A DNA stretch of 64,000 nucleotides from an uncultured Flavobacteriaceae bacterium (GCA_947497245.1 CANMFO010000001.1:682001-746000), one strand, 5' to 3'. Numbered from the stretch's first letter, positions 18,480-29,175 are shown. The notes: a model not told the origin generated them from the letters alone. Translations and numbers: made by a program.

Positions 18480-19571
18480 TTATTCACAACCCCCTGTAAA
18501 TCCATTCGCGCTGAATTTGGTCTGCACCGCCCCTTGGGTGCTTCCATCCTTTACTTGGATGGCCAAATTGTTTTCACCGCTACCATCCCGCTTGGGGCTG
18601 CAGTATTCAAAAAGATAAAAACTATTGGCCTGTTCGGATACCCGGAAGGAGATATCGTTGAAGGTGGTCTCCAGATCTTCTTTGTTTCCGGCGAAGACAC
18701 TGAACGTTTTTCCCAGATCGGTAAGTACCTGAGTATCGATCTCAGCACCTAGGCCAATGGTGAAAAAAGAAATATTGGGGTCCGCATTGTCGACCTTTCG
18801 CTGCGCATCCGCCTGGGTGAAGCGGGAAGCTTGATCGGTTCCATCCGTAAAGATAATGACAGAGGCCGCACCGATCTTCCCACCTTGGGTACTCGAGGTC
18901 AGAAGCTCCGTTGCCCTATCCGTGGATTTAATGACCGCACCGTACAGGTCGGTCGAGGGATCGTTGCTGATATCGGTGGTGATCCCGTCGATGGCCGCTA
19001 TCAACTCCTGCTTGGACGCGGTGAGTGGGTTCAGCAAGTGGAGCTCATTTTCCCCATCGAACCAATAGATGGCCATTTTAAATGATTCCTGTGTAGTGGC
19101 GGGCATAACATTGTTTACGAAACTGGTGGTGGCCGATTTGAGTTCGTCCAGACTACTGCTCAAAACACTATTGCTCAAGTCGAGCACCAAAAGGCTGTTG
19201 TTGGTGAATATTTGGGAGTTGGGCGAAATACGGGCCTTTGATTCCGAAGTGGAGATGGTGTTGAAGCATTCGTCGTTCCTTCCCTGCTCGTATATAGTGA
19301 ATTGTTCCGCCTTCAGTCCGGATACCGGATTTCCCTCCGAATCGGAGACCTTGAACAAAATGGACACCTTGCCCGGAAGTGTTGTGAACTGCTCTTGTAT
19401 GGAGAGAACAAGATCGTTTTCGCCCAGATCAAGGCAGTCATCTACCGGAACCCCTTTTCCGAGTGGGTCTCCCGTATTGAATCCAAAGTTAACGTCATCA
19501 TCGGCATTTCCACAGGAAACAGCAAGGGCAAGGGCAAAAAATAGGGCAATTGGTTTAGTGCAGGATTTCAT
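18480..19571 (-). CDS. von Willebrand factor A domain lipoprotein
   Basis: I start at the ATG at 19571, giving the lipoprotein signal PIALFFALALAVSC; an ATG at 19592 is also possible. A beta-rich N-terminal domain (about 50-115) precedes a VWA domain (about 120-320) with the metal-ion-dependent adhesion motif LVLDLSNSVLSSS (DxSxS), a Thr in SNDPSTDLYGA and Asp in IFTDGTDQ. It would bind a protein ligand at the outer membrane or cell surface. No partner is adjacent on this strand. Confidence 0.82.
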   Translation of the reverse strand: MKSCTKPIALFFALALAVSCGNADDDVNFGFNTGDPLGKGVPVDDCLDLGENDLVLSIQEQFTTLPGKVSILFKVSDSEGNPVSGLKAEQFTIYEQGRNDECFNTISTSESKARISPNSQIFTNNSLLVLDLSNSVLSSSLDELKSATTSFVNNVMPATTQESFKMAIYWFDGENELHLLNPLTASKQELIAAIDGITTDISNDPSTDLYGAVIKSTDRATELLTSSTQGGKIGAASVIIFTDGTDQASRFTQADAQRKVDNADPNISFFTIGLGAEIDTQVLTDLGKTFSVFAGNKEDLETTFNDISFRVSEQANSFYLFEYCSPKRDGSGENNLAIQVKDGSTQGAVQTKFSANGFTGGCE

Positions 19572-19751
19572 TTTCAAATTTTTAACGTTCATCCATCAGA
19601 ACGGACAAAATCCATATAAATTATAGCCAAATGGAAAAAAATTGTTAAACATTGTTAAATGAATTTCGTAGCTTTCGCGCCAAATTGAAACAACACGAAA
19701 CAAGATCTCCAGGTCTCCAGGGCCGAATAGCGAAATATCCGCACAAACCAA

Positions 19752-21926
19752 ATGAACAGATTACTTACTGCCCTCTTAATTCTGGGTTTAGCCTTGAAAA
19801 TGACCGCCCAGAAAAAGAACGGGGCCTTCCAACTTCATATCCGTAAAGCCAGTGCACAGATTGTCATAGACGGAAAGGGGGATGATGCCGCTTGGCAGGA
19901 TACTGATGTGGCCAAAGACTTCTTTATGGTATTGCCCATGGATGACGGACCGGCCAATGAGCAGACCGAAATCCGCATGGCCTACGATGACAAGAATCTG
20001 TACCTGTTGGCCACGTTCTTCAACAAGAAAAAAGGGAAGTACTTTGTAGAATCGCTACGCCGTGACTTCTCCTTCGGCAAGAACGATAACTTCCTATTGT
20101 TCATAGATCCCTTCAACAACCAGACCACGGGGTTTTCCTTTGGTGCCAATGCGTATGGCGCGCAATGGGACGGCACTATGTACAATGGCGGAAGTGTAGA
20201 CCTTAACTGGGACAGTAAATGGGTGTCCGAGGTGACCCGGAGCGAGGAAAAATGGGTGTTCGAAATGGCGGTTCCGTTTAAATCCATCCGCTATGAAAAA
20301 GAGGTAAGGGAATGGGGCATCAATTTCAGCAGATTGGATTTGAAATCCAGCGAAAAATCGAGCTGGACGCCCGTGCCAAGACAATTTCCCACGGCCTCGT
20401 TGGCCTACACGGGCACCTTGGTCTGGGAAGAGCCTCCTCCTCCTCCGGGAGTCAATTTTTCCATAATCCCCTATGTATTGGGCTCGATAAATGAAGACCT
20501 GGAAAACGATGGGGACACAGAATACGATGCCAAAATCGGGGGGGATGTGAAATTCAGCCTTACCTCTTCGCTGAATCTGGACCTCACCGTAAACCCGGAT
20601 TTTTCGCAGGTAGAAGTGGATCGACAGGTGACCAACCTGGATCGATTTGAACTTTTCTTTCCGGAGAAACGACAGTTCTTTCTGGAAAACGGGGACTTAT
20701 TTGCCAGTTTTGGCTACCCTACGATCCGTCCTTTTTTTTCCAGGCGTATTGGACTGGGGGTACCCATTCAAGCAGGTGCCAGGGTGAGCGGCAATTTGAA
20801 TGAAAAATGGCGTTTGGGAATCATGGACATGCAAACGGCAAGTGTGGATGAAACCGGGCTGCCCAGTCAAAATTTTGGTGTGCTTTCACTACAGCGAAAA
20901 GTATTCAGTCGTTCGAGCATCGGTTTGATGTTTGTGAACAAGGAATCGATCAATTATCCCAGGGAAACGGATTCGTTGACCGCGTTGTATCCGAAATTCA
21001 ACCGTAACCTGGGAATGGAATACAATCTGGCCTCCGCCAATAATTTATGGAACGGGAAAGCCTTTTTCCTAAAATCGTTCTCACCGAACAATATAGGGAA
21101 CGGAGTGACTCAAGCCGCACATTTGGAGTACCGGAGCCGAAAATGGAAATGGCGCATACAAGAAGAATGGGTGGGGAAGGACTATACCGCTGAGGTGGGT
21201 TTTGTGCCAAGAAACGGTTATGTCAACGTGAATTCCTACCTGGGCCATCTGTTTTTCCCAAAATCGGGTAAGGTTGTGAGTCATGGCCCTACCTTGAACA
21301 CAAGCTATTACTTTAACGAAAACTTCGAACGAACCGATAACACCAGCTACCTGTTGTACTCCATTGACTTTCGAAACCGGAGTAGCCTGGACTTTTTTGT
21401 TTCCGACGATTATGTGGAACTATTGGCGCCCTTTGACCCCACCAGATTGGGGAAAGAAGAACTGCCTGCAGGCACCAAACATCGTTGGAACGCTTTTGGC
21501 TGGGAATTTGCCTCCAGGCCCCAAAGCCTGTTCACCTATACCTTTGACGCCCGTTTCGGCGGGTACTACGCCGATGGAAACCGTACCAGTCTGAGCACGG
21601 AACTGGGGTACCGCTTTCAACCCTACGTAAGCCTTAGCGCCAACTTGAACTACAATCAGATCAACTTGCCTGCCCCGTGGAACAAGAACCAGTTTTGGTT
21701 GATAGGATCCGAAATTGACATCACCTTTACCAACAAGCTCTTCTTTGCCAATCTCTTCCAATACAACGAACAGACTAAAAACTTCAACCTAAACTCCAGG
21801 TTCCAATGGCGGTACAGTCCAGCATCGGATTTGTTCTTGGTCTACACAAACAACTATTTCATAGAACCCTTTGAAGCGAGAAATTGGGGGCTCACCCTAA
21901 AATTTACCTACTGGTTCAACAAATAG
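19752..21926 (+). CDS. DUF5916 outer-membrane protein with CBM9-like N-terminus
   Basis: A 724-residue exported protein. After the signal peptide ([12 protein letters not shown]), residues about 30-220 resemble the CBM9-like sugar-binding beta-sandwich ([25 protein letters not shown]), and the rest matches DUF5916, predicted to be an outer-membrane barrel: [33 protein letters not shown] and a C-terminal aromatic strand ending FTYWFNK. Such proteins are often near peptidases or TonB transport genes, but here it stands alone, divergent from the VWA lipoprotein. Substrate unknown. Confidence 0.82.
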   Translation: MNRLLTALLILGLALKMTAQKKNGAFQLHIRKASAQIVIDGKGDDAAWQDTDVAKDFFMVLPMDDGPANEQTEIRMAYDDKNLYLLATFFNKKKGKYFVESLRRDFSFGKNDNFLLFIDPFNNQTTGFSFGANAYGAQWDGTMYNGGSVDLNWDSKWVSEVTRSEEKWVFEMAVPFKSIRYEKEVREWGINFSRLDLKSSEKSSWTPVPRQFPTASLAYTGTLVWEEPPPPPGVNFSIIPYVLGSINEDLENDGDTEYDAKIGGDVKFSLTSSLNLDLTVNPDFSQVEVDRQVTNLDRFELFFPEKRQFFLENGDLFASFGYPTIRPFFSRRIGLGVPIQAGARVSGNLNEKWRLGIMDMQTASVDETGLPSQNFGVLSLQRKVFSRSSIGLMFVNKESINYPRETDSLTALYPKFNRNLGMEYNLASANNLWNGKAFFLKSFSPNNIGNGVTQAAHLEYRSRKWKWRIQEEWVGKDYTAEVGFVPRNGYVNVNSYLGHLFFPKSGKVVSHGPTLNTSYYFNENFERTDNTSYLLYSIDFRNRSSLDFFVSDDYVELLAPFDPTRLGKEELPAGTKHRWNAFGWEFASRPQSLFTYTFDARFGGYYADGNRTSLSTELGYRFQPYVSLSANLNYNQINLPAPWNKNQFWLIGSEIDITFTNKLFFANLFQYNEQTKNFNLNSRFQWRYSPASDLFLVYTNNYFIEPFEARNWGLTLKFTYWFNK

Positions 21927-22035
21927 CGAAAGGGGGCATTCACATTCCTTTAAGAATTTGTTAAAGTCGTATCGAAGGCCTTTTTTTTTAATAACTTGTA
22001 GGGATATTAACCGATTATCACCTAAAACTCTCAAT

Positions 22036-22497
22036 ATGCCAACGTATCAATTAACAGTAAATGGGAAATCCACGTCGGTAGAGGCTGGCGAGGACACCCC
22101 TGTTTTATGGGTCTTGCGAGACCATCTCGATCTTGTGGGGACCAAGTTTGGATGTGGGATAGCGCAATGTGGCGCATGTACCGTCCATCTGGACGGGAAC
22201 GCGGTTCGAAGCTGCTCCTTGACCATGGCCTCCGTTGAAGGCAAATCGATAACCACTATTGAAGGGCTGTCCGAAGACGGTTCACATCCCGTGCAGCAAG
22301 CTTGGAAGGAAGTGGATGTACCGCAATGCGGTTACTGCCAAGCGGGACAGATCATGACGGCCTCCGCTTTTTTGGACAAAAACCCGAACCCGTCCACAGA
22401 GGATATCAGAAGTGCGATGCACGGAAATATATGCCGCTGCGCCTCCTACGCCAGAATCCAGAAAGCTGTGGAAACAGCAGCTGAAAAAATGGTCTAG
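22036..22497 (+). CDS. [2Fe-2S] small subunit of a molybdenum hydroxylase (IorA-like)
   Basis: The ATG at 22036 begins the conserved [11 protein letters not shown], giving 153 residues. Both iron-sulfur sites are complete: the plant-type site [14 protein letters not shown] and the second site CGYCQAG with [10 protein letters not shown]. It passes electrons from the molybdenum cofactor in the large subunit encoded 92 bases downstream. Similar pairs oxidise N-heterocycles or aldehydes. Confidence 0.92.
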   Translation: MPTYQLTVNGKSTSVEAGEDTPVLWVLRDHLDLVGTKFGCGIAQCGACTVHLDGNAVRSCSLTMASVEGKSITTIEGLSEDGSHPVQQAWKEVDVPQCGYCQAGQIMTASAFLDKNPNPSTEDIRSAMHGNICRCASYARIQKAVETAAEKMV

Positions 22498-22589
22498 TTC
22501 CCATATGTTCCGGGACTGGTACCTTTCGTAAAAACATCATCAAAAATAATTCGACCCTGGACCAGATTCAGGGTGAAAAAACAGAAAAA

Positions 22590-24896
22590 ATGTCAACTAC
22601 ACCATCCGTACCCTTTAGCAGAAGGGCCTTTTTAAAATCTTCTTCGCTGGCAGGTGGAGGCCTATTGATCGGCTTCAATCTTTTCACGGGATGCAAGCCA
22701 GAGGCGGTCAAGATCCCCATGGACCTCTCCAAGCTGGATTACAAAGACTTCAATGCCTTCATCAAGATCGCCAAGAATGGCGCGGTCACTATCTTTTCCC
22801 CAAACCCCGAAATAGGACAGGGGGTGAAGACCTCCATGCCCATGATCATCGCTGAAGAACTCGATGTGGCCTGGGATATGGTACATGTTGAGCAGGGAAT
22901 CCTGGATACGAAAAGTTACACCAGGCAATTGGCAGGAGGGAGCCAGTCCATTCGGCATGGATGGGATGCGCTCCGGACCACTGGGGCCCTGGCAAAAAAG
23001 ATATTGGTGGAAGCCGCTGCGACCCGGTGGGGCGTCGATTCCTCGGAATGCAGCGTTAGCGAAGGGGTGATCACAAATGCCAAAGGGGAGACCCTGGGCT
23101 ATGGTGATGTGGCGGAGGATGCCGCACTTTTGGAAGCAGCCGCGATGGAGGCCAGGGAAAAAGCAAAAGCTGCCGCAGCAGAATCCGATGCACCGGATGA
23201 AGCCCCGGAAGCACCAGAAGTGGCCTTAAAAGAGCCCAAAGACTACAAGATCATCGGCACGGATAGGGGCAATGTCGACATTGATAAAATTGTAACGGGC
23301 AAGCCTTTGTTCGGATTGGACTACAAAGAAGAGGGAATGGTGTACGCCTCTGTTTTAAGGCCTCCTGCTTTTGGACAGAAGTTGGACTCCTATGACGATA
23401 CGAAGGCCAAGGCGATGCCAGGGGTGATCGATGTTGTTAGAATCGGGGAAAAGGCCAACGCCTTATTGAACCAGGAAGAAAAGAATTGGACCGCCGTACT
23501 GGACAGCAGCGATAAGGTGGTCGTAATAGCCAAGACCTCCTGGGAGGCCATGCAGGCAAAAAAAGCCATTAAGGCGACCTGGACGGATGATTCCACCCTG
23601 GAAAGCACGGAATACCAGGATGAAAAATTGATGGCCCTTTTGGATGGGAAGGAATTCCGGACCCTACGAAAGGACGGAGATGTCAAAAAGGCATTCGCGA
23701 ACGCGGATAAAGTGCTGGAACGTACTTACGAATCTCCATTTTTACCGCACAATTGTATGGAACCTATGAATTTCTTTGCCAATGTGACCGATGCGAAGAT
23801 CCATTTGGTGGGCCCCATACAAACCCCGGAATACGCGGCCATGGGCGTTGCAAACATGCTTGGGCGCGATGTAGGGGATATCCATTTGGAGATGACCCGA
23901 ATGGGAGGCGGTTTCGGTCGACGGCTCTACGGGGATTTTGTGTATGAGGCCGCTGAGATTTCCAACGCCATTAAAAAACCGGTCAAGGTAGTTTCTTCCC
24001 GCGAGGACGATATGACCACCGGAGTGTATCGCCCAGCCATAAAATATCGTATCAAGGCCAGTGTGAAAGATGGGAAGGTTACCGGCTATCAGTTAAAGGA
24101 GGCCGCCATTAACGGAAATATGTACGGCCTGATCCCGAATTTCTTTCCCGCGGGCGCTATAGAAAATTATCAAGTGGACGTAGCCGCTTACGGCAGCAAT
24201 GTTACCACAGGGGCATGGCGTGCCCCCTATACCAACTTCCTGGCCTATGCGGAGCAGAGCTTCCTCGACGAGTTGGCAGAAATGATGGAGGTGGACAAGA
24301 TCCAACTCCGTCTGGACCTTTTGGAAAAGGTAAAGGGCACTACCGATGAGCGTATCCAATATTCTCCCGAACGCTTGCAAGGTGTAATTCGGGAAGCGGT
24401 CGCCAAATCGGGCTGGGGCAAACAGGCCAGTGATGTTTACCAAGGATTTGTGGCGTATTACTGCCATAATTCCCATGTGGCCGAAGTTGCCGATGTAAAG
24501 ATTGAGGGCGGAATGCCCGTTGTAAAGAAAGTTACCTGTGTGGTCGACTGCGGCATTGTGGTAAACCCATTGGGCGCTAAAAATCAAGCCGAAGGCGGCG
24601 TCATCGATGGAGTGGGACATGCCATGTACGGTACTTTTGGGTTTAAGGAAGGAATCCCTACAGCAAACAATTACGACAAATACCGTTTGATACGTATGAA
24701 CGAAGCCCCTGAAGTGGAAGTACATTTTGTGCAGAACGAGCTGTCGCCCACAGGTTTGGGCGAGCCCACACTGCCACCTGCGGGCGGAGCCGTGGCCAAT
24801 GCCCTCAAGGCCGCTACGGGAAAACGGATCTACAAGCAGCCCTTTATGGAAGATCCCGATTTTTGGAGAACGGCCAACAAGGAAATATTGGGTTAG
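22590..24896 (+). CDS. Molybdopterin-binding large subunit of a molybdenum hydroxylase (IorB-like), Tat-exported
   Basis: A 768-residue protein with a twin-Arg signal (SRRAFLKSSSLAGGGLLIGF). It has the isoquinoline-1-oxidoreductase beta layout: cofactor-binding segments GQGVKTSMPMIIAEEL, TRMGGGFGRRLYGDF, VTTGAWRAPYTN, and the catalytic Glu in GLGEPTLPPAGG. An Ala/Glu-rich linker at about 185-220 interrupts the fold and is a likely lineage-specific insert. With the small subunit it would work in the periplasm, probably handing electrons to a membrane cytochrome. A weak hairpin at 25000-25022 (ACGACCG/CGGTCGT) lies in the gap before the next gene. Confidence 0.9.
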   Translation: MSTTPSVPFSRRAFLKSSSLAGGGLLIGFNLFTGCKPEAVKIPMDLSKLDYKDFNAFIKIAKNGAVTIFSPNPEIGQGVKTSMPMIIAEELDVAWDMVHVEQGILDTKSYTRQLAGGSQSIRHGWDALRTTGALAKKILVEAAATRWGVDSSECSVSEGVITNAKGETLGYGDVAEDAALLEAAAMEAREKAKAAAAESDAPDEAPEAPEVALKEPKDYKIIGTDRGNVDIDKIVTGKPLFGLDYKEEGMVYASVLRPPAFGQKLDSYDDTKAKAMPGVIDVVRIGEKANALLNQEEKNWTAVLDSSDKVVVIAKTSWEAMQAKKAIKATWTDDSTLESTEYQDEKLMALLDGKEFRTLRKDGDVKKAFANADKVLERTYESPFLPHNCMEPMNFFANVTDAKIHLVGPIQTPEYAAMGVANMLGRDVGDIHLEMTRMGGGFGRRLYGDFVYEAAEISNAIKKPVKVVSSREDDMTTGVYRPAIKYRIKASVKDGKVTGYQLKEAAINGNMYGLIPNFFPAGAIENYQVDVAAYGSNVTTGAWRAPYTNFLAYAEQSFLDELAEMMEVDKIQLRLDLLEKVKGTTDERIQYSPERLQGVIREAVAKSGWGKQASDVYQGFVAYYCHNSHVAEVADVKIEGGMPVVKKVTCVVDCGIVVNPLGAKNQAEGGVIDGVGHAMYGTFGFKEGIPTANNYDKYRLIRMNEAPEVEVHFVQNELSPTGLGEPTLPPAGGAVANALKAATGKRIYKQPFMEDPDFWRTANKEILG

Positions 24897-25090
24897 CCCC
24901 TTAAGCTTGCGTCACCGTAGGACAAAAAACGATGACATATCAGATGGACGTGGAAAAGTATTTCGGGTGCTGACCCAGACAGAAACATGGCATGTAAAGA
25001 CGACCGTCCCAGTGGCGGTCGTTGCTTTGGGGTTTGGTGTGGCCGACCCGGGCCTAAGGGACATGGAGTTCGGCAGATGGAACATTCTTG

Positions 25091-25714
25091 ATGGACATTT
25101 TGGGTAAAAACATTGCCATATTGGTTTTGGCAGCTGGTGCTTCGACCCGAATGGGAAGGACCAAGCAGTTGCTCCCGTGGCTGGACACTACCCTGTTGGG
25201 GCATGCCATCCAAAACGCCCTGTCCTCAAAAGTGGGGGATGTTTATGTACTGTTGGGCGCGAATGCCGCACCCATTGAAAGGAAAATAAGAATAGGCAAT
25301 GTGGCCTTCGTTGAGAATCCAAATTGGGAGTCGGGTATGGGGAGTAGTATTGCCTGTGGAATGCGATCTATTGCCTCGCAAAAAAAGAAGTACAACGCCA
25401 TACTGATCACACTTTCGGATCAACCCATGATGGATACCGTGCATTTGAATTTGATGGCCCAAAGCTTTTTAGATGGAAAAAAGGGTATTGTGGCGACTAG
25501 GTATGGCATCCGTGCCGGTGTTCCGGCCATTTTTGATCAGGCCTATTTTGGGGTTTTGGAAAAGCTGAGCGAAGATTTCGGAGCGAGGGAGCTGATCCAG
25601 CGATACAAAAACGATATTTTTACTCTGGATGCCGGGGAAAAAACAAGAGATGTGGACACATATGAGGAGTATTTAAAGCTGTACAACCAATACGGAAACA
25701 GCAGTTCCAATTAG
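25091..25714 (+). CDS. MobA-like NTP transferase (molybdenum cofactor cytidylyltransferase type)
   Basis: The ATG at 25091 gives 208 residues or slightly fewer. The nucleotide-binding loop LVLAAGASTRMGRTKQLLPW and the motifs NPNWESGMGSSIACG and SDQPMMD are those of the MocA branch, which makes molybdopterin cytosine dinucleotide, the cofactor form used by hydroxylases such as the pair encoded upstream. This context makes a cofactor role for that enzyme likely. No XdhC-type chaperone is present. Confidence 0.85.
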   Translation: MDILGKNIAILVLAAGASTRMGRTKQLLPWLDTTLLGHAIQNALSSKVGDVYVLLGANAAPIERKIRIGNVAFVENPNWESGMGSSIACGMRSIASQKKKYNAILITLSDQPMMDTVHLNLMAQSFLDGKKGIVATRYGIRAGVPAIFDQAYFGVLEKLSEDFGARELIQRYKNDIFTLDAGEKTRDVDTYEEYLKLYNQYGNSSSN

Positions 25715-25824
25715 CCAAGGTGGGGCGGTGCTCCCGGTGGTTCTGTTGACATTTCCGATTGAACGAATGCAAAATCCAATCGTAATTATTTTAAATTAAA
25801 ACTACAATAAAACACTTTAAATAG

Positions 25825-26910
25825 ATGAATATCAGATTTTTACTATTGTTTTTAATACTGTCCAATGTTCAACTTCAATCTCAAGAAATGAGTTTTGAGG
25901 AATACAATCCCACACCCACTTTGGTGGTGCCCGGAGCGGAAGTGCCAAAAGCAAAATACCCCTTTATCGATGTACATAGCCACCAGCGCGACATGTCACC
26001 AAAAGCTTTGGCGGCCATGGTCAGGGATATGGATGCGATCAATGAGGGTATCATGGTAAACCTTAGCGGGGGATCTGGAAAAAGGATCCAGGAAATGGTG
26101 CAAAGTATCAAGGCAAATTTTCCCAATCGTTTTGTGGTTTTTGCCAATGTGGATTTCGACGGGGTGGGCAGGACCGATTGGGCCGAAAAAGCGGTCAAAC
26201 AGCTCGAAGAAGATGTAAGAATGGGTGCAAAGGGCCTAAAAATATATAAAAGTCTAGGACTGCGCTACAAGGATTCCGATGGAAAGAGATTGGCCATAGA
26301 CGATGCCCGATTGGATCCCATTTGGGCGAAATGCGGCGAACTGGGGATCCCGGTACTGATCCACGCTGCCGATCCCAAATCGTTTTGGGACCCTATGGAC
26401 CATAAAAATGAGCGCTGGTTGGAGCTTAAAACGCATTCCAGGAGAAAGCGTTCGGCCACCGATCCTGCCCCATGGCAGCAAATCATCGACGAACAACACC
26501 GCATGTTCAAGAAGCATCCGAATACAAAATTCATAAATGCGCATATGGGCTGGTATGCCAACAATCTGGCAAAATTAGGGGAGTTGTTGGATGAAATACC
26601 GAACATGTCGGTCGGGATAGGTGCCGTAATTGCTGAATTGGGAAGGCAACCCAAGAATGCACGTGACTTTTTTGTGAAGTACCAGGATCGTATCGTATTT
26701 GGCAAGGACAGCTGGAGACCTGAAGAATTCCCAACGTATTTTAGGGTTCTCGAAAGTGATGACGAGTATTTTCCGTACTATAAAAAATACCATGCTTTCT
26801 GGGCAATGTACGGACTGGATCTGCCGGACGGGGTGCTGAAAAAAGTGTATTACAAAAACGCCCTTAACCTTATCCCCGGCCTGGATACGAGCCTGTTTCC
26901 CATCGAATAA
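25825..26910 (+). CDS. Exported amidohydrolase (amidohydrolase_2 family)
   Basis: A 361-residue TIM-barrel metal hydrolase with a signal peptide (FLLLFLILSNVQLQSQ). Metal ligands: HxH in IDVHSHQRD, a His in VLIHAADP, a His in FINAHMGWYAN and an Asp in IVFGKDSW. Related proteins decarboxylate or hydrolyse aromatic or lactone substrates. Export is a notable feature. Nothing in the neighbourhood fixes the substrate. Confidence 0.8.
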   Translation: MNIRFLLLFLILSNVQLQSQEMSFEEYNPTPTLVVPGAEVPKAKYPFIDVHSHQRDMSPKALAAMVRDMDAINEGIMVNLSGGSGKRIQEMVQSIKANFPNRFVVFANVDFDGVGRTDWAEKAVKQLEEDVRMGAKGLKIYKSLGLRYKDSDGKRLAIDDARLDPIWAKCGELGIPVLIHAADPKSFWDPMDHKNERWLELKTHSRRKRSATDPAPWQQIIDEQHRMFKKHPNTKFINAHMGWYANNLAKLGELLDEIPNMSVGIGAVIAELGRQPKNARDFFVKYQDRIVFGKDSWRPEEFPTYFRVLESDDEYFPYYKKYHAFWAMYGLDLPDGVLKKVYYKNALNLIPGLDTSLFPIE

Positions 26911-26995
26911 ACTTTAAACAGAGTTTAACTTAAATTATTTCGACATCTTTTCGAAAGGTACGAAATTGTAAGAATTAACCCTTAAATCTTATACT

Positions 26996-28012
26996 ATGTG
27001 CCTAAAACATCAATGCCTTATTGTGCCCCCACATATTCTTGAACAACTGGCGAGAAGGGGAAGCCTAAGCTGTAAAAAGACACTCAACGACACGCACAGA
27101 ATTATCCAAAGAAGAAATGAAAGTCTGAACACCTTGCTCCAGAGGACTTGGAAAGAGGGTGGGGGAGATCGGTATATCTATGATTCCGACAATAGCTACC
27201 AACAACGGGTCGAACTGGTCCGTAAAGAGGGAGAGGAGGAAGTTCCGGACACCACTACGAACCAAGCCTACGATACCTCCGGGTTCGTAAGGGATTATTT
27301 CAAGGACACCTTTGGTCTGAACTCCATAGACGACAACGGACTGGACCTCATCTCCAACATCCACTATGGAATGGACTACAACAATGCCTTTTGGGACGGG
27401 GATGAGATGACCTATGGCGATGGCGACGGAAAGGAGTTCACCAATTTTGCCAGTGCCATCGATGTAGTGGCCCATGAATTGGTGCACGGTGTTACCCAGT
27501 TTTTGGCCAATTTGGAATATCGTGGACAATCAGGTGCCTTAAATGAACATTTTTCGGATGCTTTTGCCACCATAATCAAGCAAAAGTACCTGAAGCAGGA
27601 CATTACAAAAGCCAATTGGCTCATAGGGGATGCTGTGGTGACCGAAGCCTTCCCCGGCCTTGCCATCCGTTCCATGAAAGCTCCGGGAACCGCCAACGAT
27701 TTCGATTCACAGCCCGATCACATGGACGATTATTACTCCGGGCCGGCGGACAACCAGGGAGTGCATATCAACTCCGGGATTCCCAATAGGGCATTTTACC
27801 TGAGCTGCCTCAAAATAGGCGTGGACGAATGTGCCCTTATCTGGTTCGAAACCCTAAAGGCGCTTTGGCGCACTGCCGATTTTAATGCCATGTTGGAGGT
27901 GATGATCCGGATAACGGAAACACTGGAAAAGGAGGGAAAGGTATGCCATACGGCGGTCGAAGCCGTCGAGAGGAGTTTTGGAGAAGTTGGCCTAACCCGG
28001 GTTGCCGTATGA
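26996..28012 (+). CDS. M4 metallopeptidase, protealysin type
   Basis: A 338-residue thermolysin-fold zinc peptidase without a signal peptide. The N-terminus (HQCLIVPPHILEQLARRG) matches the short protealysin propeptide, whose Cys can block the zinc. Catalytic motifs are complete: VVAHELVHGVTQ, LNEHFSDAFAT and GVHINSGIPNRAF. Protealysins act in the cytoplasm or are released without a Sec signal. The TGA overlaps the ATG of the inhibitor gene by four bases (ATGA), so enzyme and inhibitor are made together. Confidence 0.93.
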   Translation: MCLKHQCLIVPPHILEQLARRGSLSCKKTLNDTHRIIQRRNESLNTLLQRTWKEGGGDRYIYDSDNSYQQRVELVRKEGEEEVPDTTTNQAYDTSGFVRDYFKDTFGLNSIDDNGLDLISNIHYGMDYNNAFWDGDEMTYGDGDGKEFTNFASAIDVVAHELVHGVTQFLANLEYRGQSGALNEHFSDAFATIIKQKYLKQDITKANWLIGDAVVTEAFPGLAIRSMKAPGTANDFDSQPDHMDDYYSGPADNQGVHINSGIPNRAFYLSCLKIGVDECALIWFETLKALWRTADFNAMLEVMIRITETLEKEGKVCHTAVEAVERSFGEVGLTRVAV

Positions 28013-28287
28013 AATATAATATAGTGATAACAGGAGGTTTTATGGCGATTCCCCAAGCGTACCAAGGCGAAATTTCGCTTCCAGGGGAAAGCATGGCGCA
28101 ACTCGTTGCGGCACTGGACTTGGACCCGGTCGGGCCTCCCGAAAACGAAAAACTTCGAGACGGACTGACCTACAGTCTGGAGATCGAAACGGGCGGAATC
28201 GCGCGCGCACGGATTTTCCAAGAAAACAACCTACCCGATTCCATCAGGGAGTTCATTCGGACAATAGTAAAAAAAGAATCTGGTTAA
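28009..28287 (+). CDS. Emfourin-like inhibitor of the adjacent M4 peptidase
   Basis: A 92-residue protein starting KYNIVITGGFMAIPQAYQGE, with a conserved C-terminal helix after DGLTYSLEIE. It resembles emfourins, small proteins encoded next to protealysins that bind and block them. The start ATG at 28009 overlaps the protease stop. The function is inferred from family resemblance and position. Confidence 0.8.
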   Translation: MKYNIVITGGFMAIPQAYQGEISLPGESMAQLVAALDLDPVGPPENEKLRDGLTYSLEIETGGIARARIFQENNLPDSIREFIRTIVKKESG

Positions 28288-28365
28288 AGCGGGGTAATAT
28301 GATCTGTGCGCAACAGGGCCAAGGGAGGCTGCGGTTCAAGATCGAGTTGAACGATATGATATGCT

Positions 28366-28521
28366 CTAGCAGGCTTCCGGAGAGGGATCCTTTCCATAAT
28401 CCTGGAAGATACCACAAGAACCTTCCTTCTTGATAAGGGAATGGTCTTCTCGCTTTATTTTCTTTTTTGCTAAAGCTTCGATTTGAGGGGACAGGTAACC
28501 CATTTTTTTGACTTTGGACAT
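28366..28521 (-). CDS. 51-residue basic small protein
   Basis: ATG to TAG on the minus strand, inside the 395-base gap between emfourin and the sigma-factor gene. It is Lys-rich (VKKMGYLSPQIEALAKKKIK), with two Cys (SCGIFQDYGKD, ending PEAC). The amino acid composition looks coding and there is no competing gene, but no family is recognised and there is no clear promoter. The late GSCG and terminal Cys could be a disulfide or a processed tail. Confidence 0.42.
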   Translation of the reverse strand: MSKVKKMGYLSPQIEALAKKKIKREDHSLIKKEGSCGIFQDYGKDPSPEAC

Positions 28522-28682
28522 TAACTACAACGTAGAATACGCAATAAATGTTGTACGGGGCCTTGTCTTAGAGGTATCCTGTCGAAAGCTAAGTGGGCAA
28601 CAGGGGGCATTTTAGTATTTTACGGAAATTTTGTGATTTTTTTGGCCGTTGGGCTACCAATGGAGGTAATACCGGCAATTCA

Positions 28683-29174
28683 ATGGGAAAGGAAGAAGCA
28701 TTTGTTCAGGTCATCCAACAAAATGAGGGGATTATTTTTAAGATAACCACGGTGTACACCACCAATGGCGATGATCAAAAGGACTTGTACCAGGACATTG
28801 TATACCAGCTTTGGAAATCGTTCGATTCGTTCCGTCAGGAGTCCAAGATCAGCACTTGGATGTACCGCGTGGCCATGAACACGGCCCTGACCCGGATCAG
28901 GAAAAAGAACCGAGGCGGAAACCAGGTTTCCATCGATAGGGTAGTGCTGCAGCAAACGGAACATTACGATGTCGATTTTGAGGAGCGGTTGAAACTGATA
29001 TATACCCATATTCAACGATTGAACGTATTGGAAAAAGGGCTTATGTTGTTGCTTCTTGAAGGAAAGAAGTATGGGGAAATCGCGGAAATAACCGGACTGA
29101 CACCCACAAACGTGGGGACGCGTATTTCGCGCATCAAACAAAAACTGAAATCCCAAATAATTAAAAAAGAATAA
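28683..29174 (+). CDS. ECF-type sigma-70 family RNA polymerase sigma factor
   Basis: The ATG at 28683 (MGKEEAFVQVIQQNEG) gives 163 residues, usual for an ECF sigma factor; the frame is open upstream but not conserved. Region 2 holds DLYQDIVYQLWKSFDSFR and region 4 the helix-turn-helix GKKYGEIAEITGLTPTNVGT. It is followed one base later by a membrane protein gene that has the typical position of its anti-sigma partner. Confidence 0.9.
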   Translation: MGKEEAFVQVIQQNEGIIFKITTVYTTNGDDQKDLYQDIVYQLWKSFDSFRQESKISTWMYRVAMNTALTRIRKKNRGGNQVSIDRVVLQQTEHYDVDFEERLKLIYTHIQRLNVLEKGLMLLLLEGKKYGEIAEITGLTPTNVGTRISRIKQKLKSQIIKKE

Positions 29175-29175
29175 T

